Source of the DNA: Adenophora triphylla var. japonica
Taxonomy: Eukaryota; Streptophyta; Magnoliopsida; Asterales; Campanulaceae
NCBI GenBank assembly: GCA_022495995.1
Contig: JAFEMH010007428.1
Coordinates: 1-64,000 of the forward strand
Direction: 5' to 3'
DNA length: 64,000 bases
The notes under the pieces are model-generated. The model was not told the origin of the DNA and made no database searches. It saw only the letters and a program-made list of their open reading frames with translations. Positions 21,632 through 33,467 of this stretch are shown here, piece after piece. How positions within the stretch are numbered: position 1 is the stretch's first letter; each line of letters opens with the position of its first letter. A program made the translations under genes and the position numbers.

Positions 21632-22529
21632 CCGTTCATGATGTTTATATTAGATAATCATGATAATTATGTAATGTGATTATATGAATATTCATGATGT
21701 ATATGATTTAGAACATGAATTTATATGGGATTTGCTTATGGAAGTAATTGTATATGTAGATATGCCATGATTGTGAATTGAATTATGTGATTAATATGAT
21801 TAATCTATAATATGGGTTTTGAAATATTACTTAGTATATGGGCTGGACACCAAAACCTTCCCCACAGGTACTTCGATGGAAGTGTGGGATAAATTTGGAG
21901 CACGTGGCCGCGTACTAGTAATTACAAACCAAATGTGATTTGTGTTGCATCATTCCATGTTCATAATTATGCTCATATAGTTTTCATGAATCAACCTTGC
22001 CATGTTAATTGATAAACATGAAAATTGAACCTTCTTTGAATTTTGAGTTTGTTTATGCCACCCATGTTTAAACACTTGTGAGTACACGGATAGTTTCATG
22101 TAGGCTACGCCATAGCGAGGTACATTGATTCTATCTTTGTATGATCAAGATGAGCAAACGGTGATTGCTATACGTTTAAAATGGTTGAACTCAATTAGGC
22201 TATCAAAACAGTTTTGGGCCTAAGGCATAAGATGGGATTGAAACATGTGACATATGATGTCTATAATCTCATAAAGGATCTAAGAGTCATATGTTGATAT
22301 GATTGATAAATGTTATCTACCTTTTTAGTTTAATTTTGGGCAGTCGTGCCATAGCCGACTTGAAATTAAATTAAAGTTGGGTCTTAGCCTATTAAATTAT
22401 ATTATGCATGATTGTATAAGAAGGTTATATAATTTAGTGGGAGTATTTATGAAATACGATAATTAATCTCTTAAATGAAATTGGTACTCATATGTGTTCA
22501 TATTTGTTGCATATCTTTGTAGATCAAAT

Positions 22530-23340
22530 AGGTTTGCTACACTAATCAAAATCACATCTGCGATCGGTCCTTCAGAAGGACAAGTTAGAAGAGAATGGCA
22601 ACAACTATGTAGATTGGATTCGCAGTTTGGGAATTGTTCTCAAACAGGAAAGGAAGTTGTACATTCTCGATGGACCCGTTCCACCCGAGCCTGCTGCTAA
22701 TGCAACTAAAGCTGAAAAGGACCAACATAAGAAACATGTGGATGATTCTATTGATGTTGGTTGCTTGATGCTTGCTACCATGTGTAAGGCTCTTCAGAAG
22801 GACCTTGTACACATGGAAGCTTATGATTTGGGAAATCATTTGAAGGAAATGTTCCAGTTGCAAGCACGTCAGGAAAGGTTTGACACTATGAAGGCTCTTC
22901 ATTCATGCAAGATGATTGAAGGACAACCTGTTGGGCCTCATGTGTTGAAAATGAAGAAGGGTCACCTTGAAAATCTTGAGAGGCTTGGATATCCTATCCA
23001 GTTAGAGCTGGCTACGGATATGATATTGCATTCACTTCCTGAAAGTTATAATCAATTTGTTTTGAATTATAACATGAATGGGATGAATAAATCTCTGTCT
23101 GAATTGCATGGGATGCTTCCAAGAAAACCAATCAAGTGTTGATGGTGAATAAAGGAAAGGGGTTCAAACCCAAGGTTAAAGCAAAAGTTGCTAAACCGGA
23201 GGCAAAAGTTGCCGTTGTTGAGAAGCTTAAACCCAAATCCCAAAAGGATACGGTATGCTACCATTGCAAGGAAACTGGGCATTGGAGGCGTAACTGCAAA
23301 GCTTATCAGGAAGGACCGAAGAAGAAGGGCAATGAGATTG
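22530..23340 (+). pseudogene. gag: Copia gag (nucleocapsid) region
   Basis: Gag packages the element RNA in virus-like particles. The frame can be followed from about 22575 (NYVDWIRSLGIVLKQE, partly in another frame) through 22627-23142 (LYILDGPVPPEP, SIDVGCLMLATM, ERFDTMKALHSCKM), then in a shifted frame to the CCHC zinc knuckle CYHCKETGHWRRNC at 23256-23300. The change of frame near 23130 (a short tail after LSELHGML) is a one-base break. 21632-22529 upstream is untranslated leader without a supported frame. Confidence 0.8.
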
Positions 23341-26300
23341 CCATGACTTCAGGTATCTATGTGATAGATATTTTAATTTCTACTTCTAGTTCTTGGGTAT
23401 TAGATACCGGATGTGGATCTCACATTTGCTTAAATGTGCAGGGACTAAAGAATAGAAGGTTGCTCAAAGAGGGTGAAGTAGATCTACGGGTTGGAAATGG
23501 AGCAAGAGTTGCTGCATTAGCCATAGGGACTTACGAAGTCACTTTACCTAGCGGATTAATTTTAGTTTTGAATAACTATTATTATGTTCCGGATTTGAGC
23601 AGAAACATTATTTCAATTTCATGTTTAGACAATGAGGGTTACAATTTTCTTATTGCGAATAAGAAATTTTCAATTTATTTGAATGACATGCTTTATTGTA
23701 TTGCTCATTCTTTTAATGGCCTTTATGTCTTGGATGTTGAAAATAATGTTGATAATGTCTATCATGTTAGTAAGAAATCTAAACCAAATGATGTGAACAA
23801 CACATACAAATGGCATTGCCGTCTTGGTCACATAAACGAGAAACGCGTATCTAAACTCCATAAAGATGGATATTTAGACTCATATGATTATGAATCATAT
23901 GATGTTTGCTAGTCTTGTTTATTGGGCAAGATGACTAAAGCACCTTTTACTAAGAGTAGTGAAAGGGCTAGTGATTTATTGGCTCTCATACATATTGATG
24001 TATGTGGACCAATGAATAGCATTGCTAGGGGAGAATTTCGGTACTTCATAACGTTCACTGATGACTTATCAAGATATGGCTACGTCTATCTGATGAAGTA
24101 CAAAAGTGAAGCATTTGAGATATTTAGAATATTTCAAAATGAAGTACAAAATCAACTTGGCAAAACTATTAAAACACTTCGATCCGATCGAGGTGGTGAA
24201 TATTTGAGCCAAGAATTTGACGATCATCTGAAAAGTTGTGGAATTGTTTCAGAACTTACTCCACCCGGAACACCAAAATGGAATGGTGTGTCCGAGAGGA
24301 GAAATCGAACCCTATTAGATATGGTTCGATCGATGATGAGTCAAGTTAACCTTCCTATTTCTTTTTGGGGACATGCACTGGAAACAGCTGCTTTCACACT
24401 TAATAAGGTCCCTACTAAATCGGCTCCTAAAACCCCACATGAGATGTGGCATGGAAGAAAAACTAGTTTATCTTTCATGAAGATTTGGGGATGTGAAGCT
24501 TATGTAAAGAAATTGGTTTCTGAAAATAAGCTTGCACCCAGATCTGATAAATGTATTTTCGTTGGTTATCCCAAGGAAACGAAAGGATATCAATTTTACA
24601 ACCGATCCGAGAACAAGTGTTTGTTGCTCGATATGGTGTCTTTCTAGAGAAAGAATTTCTCTCTAAAGAAACTAGTGAGAGTAAAATTTATCTTGAAGAA
24701 ATTCAAGAACTCAAAAATGACATAGAGCCAATAGTAGAGACGGAACCAAATTCACAAGCTGTTGTGAAACCGGTTCAAGATACACAAGTTCTTCGCAGAT
24801 CGGATAGGATATGATCCGAACCTGAGAGATATGGATTTCTCATGACGGAAAGTAACGAGGTAGAAATCATTGAGAATGATGAACCTACTTCCTATCAAGA
24901 GGCGATGTCCACTCCTGATTCGGACAAGTGGCTAGGAGCCATGGAATCCGAGATCAAATCCATGTATGATAATCAAGTTTGGAACTTGATTGATCCACCT
25001 GAAGGTGTAAAAACCATAGGGTGCAAGTGGGTTTTCAAAAAGAAAATCGACATGGATGGGAAGGTACATACTTATAAGGCTAGGCTTGTTGCTAAGGGGT
25101 ATAGGCAGATTCATGGCGTTGACTATGATGAAACCTTTTCGCCCGTAGCAATGCTTAAGTCTATTAGAATCCTAATTGCCATAGCCGCATATTACGACTA
25201 TGAGATATGGCAAATGGACGTCAAAATAGCGTTTCTTAACGGAAACCTACTTGAGGATGTATACATGATACAGCCTGAAGGGTTTGTCGATCCAAAGAAT
25301 TCTAATAAAGTGTGTAAGTTGCAGAGATCCATTTATGGATTGAAGCAAGCTTCCCGGAGCTGGAATCTACGTTTTGATGAATCAGTCAAAGAGTTTGGCT
25401 TCATCAAAAATGAAGATGAACCTTGTGTATACAAGAAAATAAGTGGGAGCATAGTTCTATTTCTAGTGTTATATGTCGATGACATCTTGCTCATTGGAAA
25501 CAATGTTCCTGCACTTGAGACTGTTAAGTCTTGGTTAGGAAAATGTTTCTCAATGAAAGATATGGGTGAAGCGGCTTATATCCTTGGTATCAAGATCTAT
25601 AGAGATAGATCAAGAAGGATGATTGGTTTGAGTCAGAGTACATATATTGACAAGGTCCTTAGAAGATTCCGCATGGAAAATTCTAAGAGAGGGAACTTGC
25701 CAATGGGACATGGCATTACTCTTAGCAAGACTCATTGTCCTAAGACAAATGATGAGCGAAAGAGGATGAGTGATATACCATATGCTTCGGCAATTGGGTC
25801 TATCATGTATGCCATGTTATGTACTAGACCCGATGTCTCGTATGCTCTAAGCGCAACGAGTAGATACCGATCGATCTGGTGAGAACCATTGGATAGCAGT
25901 CAAGAATATCCTTAAGTACTTGAGAAGGACTAAGGATGTATTCTTGGTATTTGGAGGAATGGAAGATGATCTGGTTGTAAAGGGTTACACAGATGTAAGC
26001 TTTCAAACCGACAAAGATGACTTTAGATCGCAGTCTGGTTTCGTGTTTATGCTAAATGGAGGTGCTGTTTGTTGGAAGAGTTCCAAGCAAAGCACTGTTG
26101 CTGATTCTACAACTGAAGCCGAATACATAGCAGCATCGGATGCGGCTAAGGAGGCGATTTGGATCAAGAAGTTCGTTAGTGACTTAGAAGTCGTTACGAG
26201 TATCACTAACCCGATAGAGCTTTATTGTGACAAAAATGGTGCTATTGCCCAAGCAAAAGAACCAAGGTCACATCAACGATCCAAACACATTTTGAGACGT

Positions 26301-26462
26301 TTCCACCTCATTCGAGAAATCTGTGAAAGGGAGGACGTCAAGATATGCAAGGTACCAACGGATGACAACATTTCGGACCCTCTCACCAAGCCTTTGCCAC
26401 AAGCTAAACATGATGGTCATGTTAGGTCCATGGGTATAAGATACATGAATGATTGGGCCTAG
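23340..26462 (+). pseudogene. pol: Copia pol: protease, integrase, reverse transcriptase, RNase H
   Basis: Protease motif WVLDTGCGSHIC at about 23395. The GAG-pre-integrase zinc region (WHCRLGH) is followed by an in-frame TAG at 23910-23912 where family members have a sense codon. Integrase residues are visible at HIDVCGP, LRSDRGGEY and SERRNR (D, D, E). A frame break at about 24590-24640 and a stop at about 24812 separate integrase from RT (24842-25882), which has [27 protein letters not shown] and the catalytic LYVDDILL. A further frame break near 25865 leads into RNase H (25920-26462) with [14 protein letters not shown] and the end motif ADP-type DPLTKPLP. Nearly complete, but it needs at least three repairs, so this copy is not autonomous as written. 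Confidence 0.9.
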
Positions 26463-26476
26463 TGCAAGTGGGAGAC
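26463..26476 (+). promoter_or_regulatory. Polypurine tract of the copia element
   Basis: TGCAAGTGGGAGAC ends immediately before the 3' LTR (TGTAGG at 26477). This is the usual plus-strand priming site. Confidence 0.85.
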
Positions 26477-28039
26477 TGTAGGTGTTAGTGCCCTAGGCCT
26501 ATAGAGATAGACCTATTTGTAATGTCATTTTCATTTATATATGAGATTATTACTTTGATTATTATATGTGTTTGCATGTTTACTTTAATATTTGTGTCCC
26601 TAGTACTTATGAAGCACTAGTATGAAGTCTAATGGATAATCATGTGATGATTATATGCATGGAGATGCACATTAGATTCATGGGTACCTGTTAGGGAACA
26701 ATGTACTGGACTTGACCCATTATGAGATTTATGTCATGGTCGTATGTCATAATAAATCTCATATAGTTATATCATTGATATCCTTTGACCTGAGATTATC
26801 ATCGTCTTCCACTCGATGAATATTATGTTTGATATAGTTTAACGTTGTCTTTAACCGGATAACAATAAGGGCTATTATTGGCATGATATGATTCTTGTTG
26901 GGAAGAATGATAAGTCAAGATGGAAATTTGTCCCTCGTTAAGAGAGATGTTTGCTAGGCCACTCGTAAGTAAGATTGATGTAGTGCATGGCCATGCTCGA
27001 ATGAATTAATGTGATTAATATCATTCGATTAATCAATTTACTTAGCAACGAGAAAGCATTGAACAATATGAGTTGACGTGGACCATGACTCATGTTCAAT
27101 ATAACATCGTGTGACAATGGGATTGTGATATGTTCTATGTAGGAAATCGAACTTTGCATTATATTATTTGGGTAGGCATGATGGCTTGCTAGAGTCCGCT
27201 CATGTCTTATGAGGATCGATGTGATCGAACTCATTGCCAACATAATATAGTCCTATGGGGTCACACGCATCGAACAAATTATCAAAAATGAAGAATATGG
27301 AGGTTTTGTATTCAGGGGACGACTCGTCCCCAGGCCTGAACTAACTATTCCCTTGGCATGGGACGAATGAATCAGAGGTAGCATCCTGAGGGACGACTCG
27401 TGCCCATGGGGACGAGTCGTGCCCACCAGGACGACTCGTAACCTGAATTCAAACCAACTCTTCCCCTTAAGGGGGAGGCCACAATCACTGGAAGGTTGCA
27501 AGGGGACGACTCGTGCCCTGGGGGACGAGTCGTGCCATCGGCGCTGGACTGATTCGTAAATGACCTAATTTTAGGGTTTTCGCAAGGGGCTTTTATTTAT
27601 AACGTATAAATACTTACCCCTGGTTGCCCTAGCCGTCATCATCACGTTTTGGGTTTAGAGAAACACTTTAAAGGAGAGATTTTCAATTGTGAATTGAGAA
27701 ATCAAACCCTTCAATTCCATATTTCTTCATCGATTGAAAGGAGTTTCAATCAAGGATCTAGCAATCCACCTAGAAGAGTTCTAGGGTTCGTTCGTCGCGT
27801 GGATACACATAGAGGATCTTCGCTCTTCAAGATCTTTAGTTCGTGATTCAACGATCGTTCATCAAGAATTCTCAAGATCGTCAATCTGGAGTTAGGTCAC
27901 GTTTATCAACGACAAAAGCACACAAGGTTGGTATTTCTAAATCATTCCTCTTAATTAATCATCTAGAACGGATTCTAGGGCTCCGGGTTTTTCGAGTTAT
28001 TGCATTATTCCGCTGCGCATGGACCCTCGAAACCCAATA
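26477..28039 (+). repeat. 3' LTR of the copia element
   Basis: 1563 bp, same length as the 5' LTR, with scattered substitutions (for example CTAGGCC for CTAGGTC near the start). Followed by GGGCT, matching the 5 bases before the 5' LTR. Confidence 0.95.
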
Positions 28040-28044
28040 GGGCT

Positions 28045-28599
28045 GTATTTATAGGTTGTCTGGATGACAATCTTATCCGCGTGGACAAGATTGTAGGTGC
28101 AATCTTGTCCGCGCGGATGACTCTAGCAGCGTGCCTGATCTGTGCAGAAAAGCAGTTTTGGCATTTTGCTCTTGGTCAATATTCCCTTTTATTGGAAACT
28201 GACAAATTTCCAGCGAAGTATTTGTTCATTTTTTAATTCTTAAAAGGTCATTCCTCATTCAAATTGTCAAAATAATATCCAAAATGCCCCTAAATGACTA
28301 TAAATCATTAATTTGGGCTTGACGGAACATTAACGACCCAGATTGAGGTACTTACAGTAGCCCCTCGACGACGGTACTTTCAGGGGAAGTGGGGTCGTCG
28401 ACAAAGTGAGGATCCCAATCTGGCAAAATTTTACCTAGATGGGCGAGGAGGTGACCGAGGCAGTCGAATGGCTGGACCCTTAACGAAAGGATTCCTACGT
28501 ATCCCTAGTGGGAATCAAGCCGATCGTAGTTCATGTCTTGCGGGGGAAAGGAGCGGTCAAACAAATGGACCTCCCACCACATTTTTGTTGTCGAAGGTA
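28045..28599. other. Non-coding retroelement DNA, right part (probably Tat/Ogre type)
   Basis: Continues the host element interrupted at 20054. Contains an ATCCGCGTGGACAAGATTG / CAATCTTGTCCGCGCGGAT inverted pair (28073-28117) matching that at 18910-18970, CCCCTCGACGACGGTAC (about 28361), and ATTCCTACGTATCCCTAG...GGGAATCAAGC. No coding frame. Confidence 0.4.
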
Positions 28600-28985
28600 G
28601 ACTCGTTTAACGAAGGCGTTGCCGAAGACTGACTCGACCTAGCGGAGGCTTTGCCGAAGACTGACTCGACTTAGTGGAAGCGTTGCCGAAGACAGATTCG
28701 ACCTAGCGGAAGCGTTGCCGAAGACTGAATCAACTTAGCAGAGGCATTGCCGAAGACTGACTCGACTTAGCGAAGGCGTTGCCGAAGACAGACTCGATCT
28801 AGTGGAGGCGTTGTCGAAGACTGACTCGACTTAGCGGAGGCGTTGCTGAAGACTGACTCAACTTAGCAGAGGCGTTGCCGAAGACTGACTCGACTTAGCG
28901 GAGGCGTTGCCGAAGACAAATTCGACCTAGCGGAAGCGTTGCCGAAGACTGACTCGACTTAGCGGAGGCGTTGCCGAAGAATAGT
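28600..28985. repeat. 32-bp minisatellite, about twelve units
   Basis: Unit GACTGACTCGACTTAGCGGA + GGCGTTGCCGAA with few substitutions. GC-richer than its surroundings. Variable tandem repeats of this kind are common in untranslated regions of large Tat-type elements. Confidence 0.9.
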
Positions 28986-28999
28986 CGACTAACAGAGAT

Positions 29000-29245
29000 G
29001 TCTATACCTAGATTGAGACTTAGTTCAGGAGTATGAACCTAAGTCGAGGCTCGGTTCAGGAGTATGAACCTAGATTGGGACTTAGTTCAGGAGTATGAAC
29101 CTAAGTCGAGGCTTAGTTCAGGAGTATGAACCTAAGTCGAGGCTCGGTTCAGGAGTATGAACCTAAATTGGGATTTAGTTCAGGAGTATGAACCTAAGTC
29201 GAGGTTCGATTTAGGAGTATGAACCTAAATTGGGCTTTGTACCTG
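29000..29245. repeat. 31-bp minisatellite, about seven units
   Basis: Unit CCTAAGTCGAGGCTCGGTTC + AGGAGTATGAA, two alternating subtypes (TCGAGGCT and TTGGGACT). It follows directly on the 32-bp array and is unrelated to it in sequence. A further pair of GCGCCTGG-containing repeats lies at 29268-29360. Confidence 0.9.
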
Positions 29246-29419
29246 AGGGAGACTATTTGAACCAAAGCGAGGCGGGCGCCTGGACTGTCTGAAGCGGCGC
29301 CTGGAGGTCAGTAGGACCTACCCTGTTTGAGCCACTCTGAGGCGGGTGCCTGGGCACCAGCAGGTGCGTTCCTGATGATTTCAAAAGACTATGTAACTGC
29401 CGATTAATTGCAATTTAAT

Positions 29420-32021
29420 TCAATAAATTGATTACGAAAATTAAAACCTTGTTTAATTTTCGGACAGTTTTGATCCATTGGGAGATTATAAATTGAAAAG
29501 AACACAACACAATTGATATACACACAACACAGATTTCCAAAATCTCTCAACCATCAGATTTCGTTGCATATTGAAAATCTTTCCCTTGGCCTCCTGCATA
29601 TTGCATTTTTGGTGATAACGTCCAAGCATTACTTCAGTTCGCCGAAGGTATTATTGTGCAACCACCGTCCGGTCAATCCGTTTCATCCTGGGAGGCAATC
29701 GTTCCATTCAATCTCAAGCACAACGTGGTGAGAGGGTGAAATTTGTCTTAAGGAGAGTGTGATTTCACACGACTCGGACTTCAACGACAAATCAATTTTC
29801 TTCTCTTTTCTTTTATATTTCTGTTTTAAATTAGTTTTTTGTATTTTCCATTTCATTTTGTAATAGTTATTCCAACAATAACTAGAGGAGATAGAAATTT
29901 CACCCATACATTTAATCCTTATATTAATGGAAAGATAAAAATGTGGTGGTAAATTCATGTAGTTCTAACTTAGAAAATTAGATGAATTTAGCAGAAGCAT
30001 TAAATTTAAAATTGCTAATGATAGTTGAAAGTAATTTGTTTCAAATGACTATCAAGTGTGAAATTGAAACTTAAGGATGTTTTTTATTAAGATAATTTAC
30101 ATTGTTTCAAATTTTAATACGAGCAATGAAAATTAGATTAGCTCACTCCTAATTTCCTACGAATGGATTGATGCGAGACTGTCTTCGGTTAAGATATTAA
30201 ATAACCATGATAATACTTAACACTAGCATACTTGTGAAAGGGTTCTAGCAAAATTAAGAAATGGATGTAATCTATCTTCTTCAGTTGCTAATAATTGTAA
30301 TTCTCAAGTTTAAAATATTTGAGTGAGTATATGGTTTGAAAATCCATTTAAATGGATGCTAATTGTCTTTTATTTTATATGAAAGAATAAATAAATTTAT
30401 ACGAATCACTCAAAGTCAAGTGAATTTTGTAATGAATAGTGACATGTTGTGGTTTGCTAACTTGTTAAAGTCACTTAACATATACTTTTACAAATCTTTA
30501 CACATGTGATGAAGTAAGTTACTAAGCCATTTCATTTTTCAGCTTTGTATGTATGAATTTTGAAAGATTGATCTATTGCAAAATATTTGCCTATGCAATA
30601 ATTTTACATGTATTCATTCAGTTGAAATTAATTGAGATAAATTAATCAACTCATGTCATTCTTGAGTAGTAAGTTTGAAATAAAGGATGAGGAAATTTGA
30701 TGAGATTCTTGGCTTCAAACTGATCATATGAGGAGGTAAATTTTCTCATTTTAATTATACTCAAGGTATTATTTGAGAAAATTAGAATCGTTAAAGTTAA
30801 ATAGTTCTTTTATTAACTTTCTATAAGAATTTGACATTATCAGATATTTGTATTTTATTGTATCTTTGAGATTTTGTTGTTTTAGAGAAAATTTTCTAAT
30901 TTTACTAAAATATGTAGATACACTAATGAAACAAGTAGAGTTCATGAAAGAACTCTTATTTAATTATTTTAAATACTTGTAGGAAATTATTTTCCTTGTG
31001 CCACATATTGAGTTAATCTCAAAACTGAAAATTTTAATGGTTCTAGATAGTAATCATTATGAATAGATTTTTTTTAGTTACCTTAGACGATATGTCAAAC
31101 AATTTATTGGAAAAATGGCTTATGTCATTGAGTTGTTTATTATATGTACTTATTAGCATAATAAAGTCTAATTGACTAATTGACATAATGTCTGTACTTA
31201 GCCATGTTCAATTAAATCTATTATGGGTGACCTTTTGATATTTTATCTAAATTTATAAGTACTAAAATAATAAGGCAATTTATGAGGCACATCCAAGTTA
31301 GATAGAAATCTATAAGTGATCTTGTGTCTATATGTGTTTATGAAGGTGATAGTTGTTGATTATGATGGTACTAAAAATAACACTACTAGTCTTGTAATTA
31401 AAGAACTTGAATTAGTTTTTGTTCATATAAATTCAGGTTGGGAATGGGACTGAACCTTGTCTCATACGCATAGCAACCCAATCTTTTTTAGTGGAGATCC
31501 CACGAATAAGATTCAATGTGGTAATATCAAGTTGTGGGTGAATCAGAGTACCTAAAACAGATTGACCTGTTACATGTTTGAGCTTGTCCCCTTAATAATC
31601 TGAAAGGTGCTCATTAGTGCAAGTATAGCAAAAGTTTAGAACTTTGAATGGGATCAAGTTTTTTAGACAAGATGGTAGCAGTACATCTTCAGAGGTGCCC
31701 AACTAAGTGGGTGTTATTGTTGGCCGCAATTAGAGGAAATTGGGTTATTCCGTGAAATCACTCATGATAGAGGATCGGGGTGTATGACCTATATGTATCA
31801 AGTGTGCGATAGCGGAACTATCATAGCCTTTGTCATGTTGTTACCAACAAAGGTCCCTACATCCAAAGGCATCATATTTAAGACACCCATTTATCTAATC
31901 ATGTGGGGGTTTGGGTTGTCTAACTTAGGTAGTGGTTCAAGGCGGAAGGTACCATTACTAAAAAGCATGACATGGATGATCTCACATCTTGTCACTATGA
32001 ACTTATGAACTTGTGGGGGAT
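29420..32021 (+). mobile_element. Degenerate LTR-retroelement internal region, non-coding
   Basis: No gag or pol frame survives. 29480-29960 has the look of an LTR end with leader (ATTATAAATTGAAAAG, then transcribed-like sequence). 31390-32010 contains a long AT-rich 3' part. The end AACTTGTGGGGGAT (32008-32021) is a polypurine tract directly before TGTTAGAAATTTGG, so a 3' LTR starts at 32022. A matching 5' LTR was not found, so the element is truncated or the 5' LTR is too diverged. Best described as a decayed large non-coding (LARD-like) copia-type element. Confidence 0.5.
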
Positions 32022-32589
32022 TGTTAGAAATTTGGCTCTAAGGGTAACTTTGAGTAAGTTCCATTGGTGGGTCTCATTAAGTTTAACCAAAGTCAATACT
32101 TATATACATTGTTTAATATACCATGAATCAACTTGGTGTTTTGGTGAAAGCAAAATTATTAATGAAGTCCATAGTTATAAAACCTCAAACATTGACATTT
32201 AAGTCTCTTTAATGTCAATGATGAAATGGATTTGGTTGCCATCTCATATGGGTAAAAGAATACAACTATCAATTTTGTTGGTCATATAAAAGACTTTTTG
32301 GTGTTCCATCTCGTGTGAGAATTGAAAAGAAATTTGAAGTGTCTTAAATTGATAGGCACTTCATGAGCCCTTGTTCAAGTATCATGTTAGGTCGCTTGAA
32401 CCACAATACCACATACGCACTTGCTCGCTCACTCGCCTTCGAGGCAACCTTTTATTTTTAGTCAAAGTTTATTTAACATTTACCATTTCGCTAGCAAAAA
32501 ATTGATCTGGAGACTTGTCTTGAATGGGACTAGTAGTCTCGCACAAGACATCGTCCCAACAAAATGAGAATTTTGATCTGGGGACTTAT
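32022..32589 (+). repeat. 3' LTR of the degenerate element, left part
   Basis: Starts TGTTAGAAATTTGG after the polypurine tract. Interrupted at 32589 by the composite element (TSD CTTAT at 32585-32589) and resumes at 58239. Confidence 0.6.
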
Positions 32590-33467
32590 TGTTGGACTTT
32601 TATGTTAAGGCTTCTTAAGGAAATAACAAAAGAGATGAGAAAGATAACGGAAATATAACGGAAATTGAAAAGCAAACCACAAATAGTCGAGTCTTGTGTT
32701 TAACACAATTTTCGTAAGAAGTATTTGCCCCGCACAGGTGCTTACGGTTGAATGGCAAACTCCTCGTGAGATAAAACGACTTCTAGTTATCTATAGGAGC
32801 ACTCCAAATAAATAACTCTAGCGAACAATTGGCTATTTGGAACTTTGGACTTTAAGGAATTATATGCAACAATATGAAGATGATTAGGCAATGTTAATCT
32901 ATCTCAAAGAGGGTAGGAAATGCTCAATTTACTGTGTGTATCTATTGAAATTCGGAGGGGAAGTATATAAAGAGAGTTAAGGGATTTGTGCCTTTTCCCA
33001 CGAAAAGACACAACTTTTCTGTTTGAATTGGTGACTGTTCAGGATCTGCTCGGCCGAGTCAAGGGACTCGCTCAACTGAGAGCCAAGCTACACGGCCGAG
33101 TCAAGTGACTCGCACGGCCGTGTTAATCACACTGCTCGGCCGAGTCAAGGACTCTGCTCGGCCGTGCAAGATTGTCCAGAGACTTGGTCAATTTCCTATG
33201 CTCTGCTCGGCCGAGTCAAGGACTCTGCTCGGCCGTGCACCTCAAACCACTTCAAAAAACCCTTTAAACAACTCTCGTTAAGTTACAAACCTTTGTCATT
33301 AATTTCTCATTCACCCGGAAATGGTTTTGAGACAATAAATGAGTTTCATGATCCACACTAAATGTAGAATACATTTTGTAACTTGCTTCGTTAACTATTT
33401 AACTAATTCCGTTAGGAAGTTAGGTCAACGTTAAGTCAAACTTAACTTTCGTTACCCATTTCCAACA
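32590..33467 (-). repeat. LTR A of the dimer (3' end in element sense)
   Basis: TGTTGGACTT...TTTCCAACA, 878 bp. Carries a cluster of CTCGGCCGAGTCAAG palindromes (33048-33240) and CGTAAGAAGTATTTG at 32713-32727. The flank at its right is the polypurine tract (minus-strand TCATGTGGGAGAT, 33468-33480). Confidence 0.95.

Larger units (their letters stand above)
20055..28039 (+). mobile_element. Complete Ty1/copia retrotransposon, 7985 bp
   Basis: Two LTRs of 1563 bp each (20055-21617, 26477-28039), target duplication GGGCT at 20050-20054 and 28040-28044, a tRNA-iMet primer site, gag-protease-integrase-RT-RNase H in copia order, and a polypurine tract. The LTRs differ at only a small number of positions by eye, so insertion is fairly recent. 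LTR ends are TGTAGG...CAATA, so the usual 3' CA is TA here. Pol carries one stop and two frame breaks. Confidence 0.95.

Noticed and set aside
22585..22902. 105-codon minus-strand frame
   Set aside because: Antisense of the copia gag.
28600..29245. CRISPR-like array
   Set aside because: Units are contiguous with no unique spacers, and the context is a plant nuclear genome.
33048..33240. Transcription-factor or riboswitch cluster
   Set aside because: CTCGGCCGAG repeats are shared by all three LTR copies, and nothing in the sequence points to a specific binding factor.
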